From: a virus | IMG/VR virus record: IMGVR_UViG_3300035689_000100 | Coordinates: 1 to 21,820 of that record | Length of the DNA stretch: 21,820 bases | Reading direction: 5' to 3' (one strand) | In this document: positions 20,973-21,820 of the stretch, piece after piece | How the letters are laid out: each line of letters opens with the position of its first letter | How positions within the stretch are numbered: position 1 is the first letter of the stretch | Made by a program: the position numbers and the translations under genes | The notes under the pieces: model-generated | Seen by the model: only the letters and a program-made list of their open reading frames with translations | What the model was told of the DNA's origin: nothing | Database searches by the model: none

Positions 20973-21454
20973 TTTAAAGGCTCACCAGCGGCTTTTGTGA
21001 GAGTGTCGGCTACATGGGTAGCTTTCGCTTCATTCAATCGGCTTGGCGGGCTATCTAATGGCGATTGTGATGCCATTGATTTTGATTTAAGCTCGCTTAC
21101 AAGTGACGCTAGCCCTTCGCTGACAGTTTTAAACTCATCCGCAGATGGTTTATGTTCAGGCGGGGCGATGTAATACCTCGGACGCAACGGCGCACAATCA
21201 CGCGCCCTTTGCTCTTCAATCAACTTCCGTAAATTAGCAGGCGCTGGCATGTCATCGTTGTGTTTAACGTATTCGCGGATTGAATTTATGATTTCCTCAA
21301 TCGTGTATTCAGATAAAACCCAGATCATCCCCTCGGTTAGGGCTTCCAATTCTTGCGGTGTCATCCCGTACTTCTTTTGCATCTGTGCTATTGAGGAAAG
21401 GCAGGCAAGTAAACGTATTTTGTTCGATGCTGTGTTGCTGTGATTCATCTTCAT
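20969..21454 (-). CDS. Helicase-loader-like phage replication protein, 161 aa
   Basis: A 161-residue protein with the layout of small phage helicase-loader or lambda P-like proteins. A helical region YGMTPQELEALTEGMIWVLS (residues about 29-48) is followed by YTIEEIINSIREYVKHNDDM and PAPANLRKLIEEQ, the latter close to the Pro-x-Pro-Ala-Asp/Asn-Leu segment found in these families. The C-terminal 60 residues are low-complexity, Ser/Lys/Ala-rich. It lies directly downstream of, and overlaps by 146 bases, the partial replication protein. If a -1 shift happened at the A8 tract in that gene, the junction would be a one-base TAATG overlap. Replication assignment is by pattern and neighbourhood. The specific loader activity is inferred. 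Confidence 0.68.
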   Translation of the reverse strand: MKMNHSNTASNKIRLLACLSSIAQMQKKYGMTPQELEALTEGMIWVLSEYTIEEIINSIREYVKHNDDMPAPANLRKLIEEQRARDCAPLRPRYYIAPPEHKPSADEFKTVSEGLASLVSELKSKSMASQSPLDSPPSRLNEAKATHVADTLTKAAGEPLK

Positions 21455-21820
21455 TAATCCATTTTTGAGCTATTTTTTTTGCTTGTGTTGTCCATTGGCT
21501 TTCTTGCCGTTCAGGCCTTGGCGGTGCTCGGTTATCAGGTTTATTGACCCATTCCGCGTCAAAACCTTGCCAACCGCGTTCAGCGCAGGTTCTCACAGCG
21601 TCCGCGATTGTGATGTTTGCCTTTGCCGATTCCCGTTTCATGCGTTCAACAACGGTTTTCGTGATAGAACCCGCCCTTTTCGCAACTCTGACCCGTTTCC
21701 AGTCATCCAATGCATCAGGATCAACACCAAGGGCTATCAGCTCGTTTTCGGGGGAAAGGGGTTTTTCTTTTTGACCCCCTTTAGGGGGGTTTTTCTTTGA
21801 GGGTATGGGGGGGGGATATG
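21309..21820 (-). CDS. Phage replication protein, C-terminal part (5' end outside window)
   Basis: The frame is open from the right edge to the stop at 21309. The coding sequence enters with a Pro/Lys-rich linker (YPPPIPSKKNPPKGG) and then has a folded C-terminal domain (ELIALGVDPDALDDWKRVR, then VRTCAERGWQGFDAEWV). The GW-GF--W ending is shared by phage replication initiators of the DUF1376 or O-like kind, whose N-terminal part is missing here. A TTG at 21710 could serve as a start for a shorter product, but the open upstream frame and the linker make a partial gene more likely. The last 46 codons overlap the loader gene, and an A_AAA_AAA tract at 21473-21480 lies just before the overlap. 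Confidence in replication function is moderate. Confidence 0.65.
   Translation of the reverse strand, partial: YPPPIPSKKNPPKGGQKEKPLSPENELIALGVDPDALDDWKRVRVAKRAGSITKTVVERMKRESAKANITIADAVRTCAERGWQGFDAEWVNKPDNRAPPRPERQESQWTTQAKKIAQKWINEDESQQHSIEQNTFTCLPFLNSTDAKEVRDDTARIGSPNRGDDLGFI
21473..21480 (-). other. A8 slippery tract, candidate -1 frameshift site
   Basis: On the minus strand, GCA AAA AAA ATA contains the heptamer A_AAA_AAA in the correct phase for -1 slippage. After a -1 shift the frame reads AAT AGC TCA AAA ATG GAT TAA, and the stop overlaps the loader ATG at 21454 by one base. In frame 0 the protein continues a further 46 residues into the loader gene. Confidence 0.55.
21757..21798. 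repeat. Direct repeats flanking a G/C hairpin in the linker
   Basis: GGGGTTTTTCTTT appears twice (starting at 21758 and 21786, 28 bases apart). Between the copies, ACCCCC (21774-21779) and GGGGGT (21785-21790) form a six-pair stem with loop TTTAG, followed by five T on the plus strand. The plus-strand hairpin therefore looks like a terminator, although it lies within the minus-strand replication gene and encodes the linker KKNPPKGGQKEKP. Confidence 0.5.

Noticed and set aside
1-21820. CRISPR array, attachment site, insertion sequence or tRNA
   Set aside because: No regularly spaced repeats, terminal inverted repeats, transposase-like frame or cloverleaf were found by reading. An attachment site cannot be judged without the flanks.

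Overview
The window is most of a structural and packaging region of a P22-type podovirus or prophage, cut at both ends. The gene order small terminase, large terminase, portal, scaffold, coat, gp4-like adaptor, gp10-like hub, then three consecutive ejection-type proteins is the classic P22 late-gene order, read here right to left on the minus strand. No host gene, integrase, tRNA, CRISPR array or insertion sequence is visible, so free phage and prophage cannot be told apart. The host is not fixed by the sequence. The DNA is moderately AT-rich by eye. The portal, coat and replication proteins look proteobacterial, and an alphaproteobacterial host is a guess from the style of the replication protein.

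Layout from right to left on the minus strand. (1) Positions 20379-21820: the 3' end of a replication protein running off the window, a helicase-loader-like protein, and a basic unknown protein. (2) Positions 19276-20446: an AT-rich control region with divergent promoters, and a plus-strand cluster of four small genes. Its last gene is a helix-turn-helix protein, and a terminator-like hairpin follows it. (3) Positions 17662-19275: three unknown genes, then the small terminase. (4) Positions 14267-17696: large terminase and portal. (5) Positions 3775-14206: scaffold, coat, head-fibre-like protein, tail adaptor, tail hub, a small unknown, and three ejection proteins. The second ejection protein carries a peptidoglycan hydrolase domain. 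The third ends in a ParB/DdrB-like domain of the kind found in polyvalent proteins. A 45-residue basic ORF closes the block. (6) Positions 1-3713: tail-fibre and tail-appendage genes, the last one cut by the left edge.

The genes are tightly packed, with many TAATG or ATGA overlaps, so most are probably translationally coupled. Blocks 4/5 and 5/6 are separated by nearly identical terminator hairpins, each placed so that a U7 run ends exactly 13 nt before the next start codon. At the junction between the replication gene and the loader gene, an A8 tract contains a textbook A_AAA_AAA slippery heptamer. A -1 shift there would end the upstream protein in a TAATG overlap with the loader gene, the same junction seen elsewhere in this genome. 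This implies either programmed frameshifting or a homopolymer indel.

The most notable items are the injected ParB/DdrB fusion protein, the frameshift site, the twin terminator-leader cassettes, a seven-residue peptide shared by two ejection proteins, and the uncharacterised plus-strand cluster.
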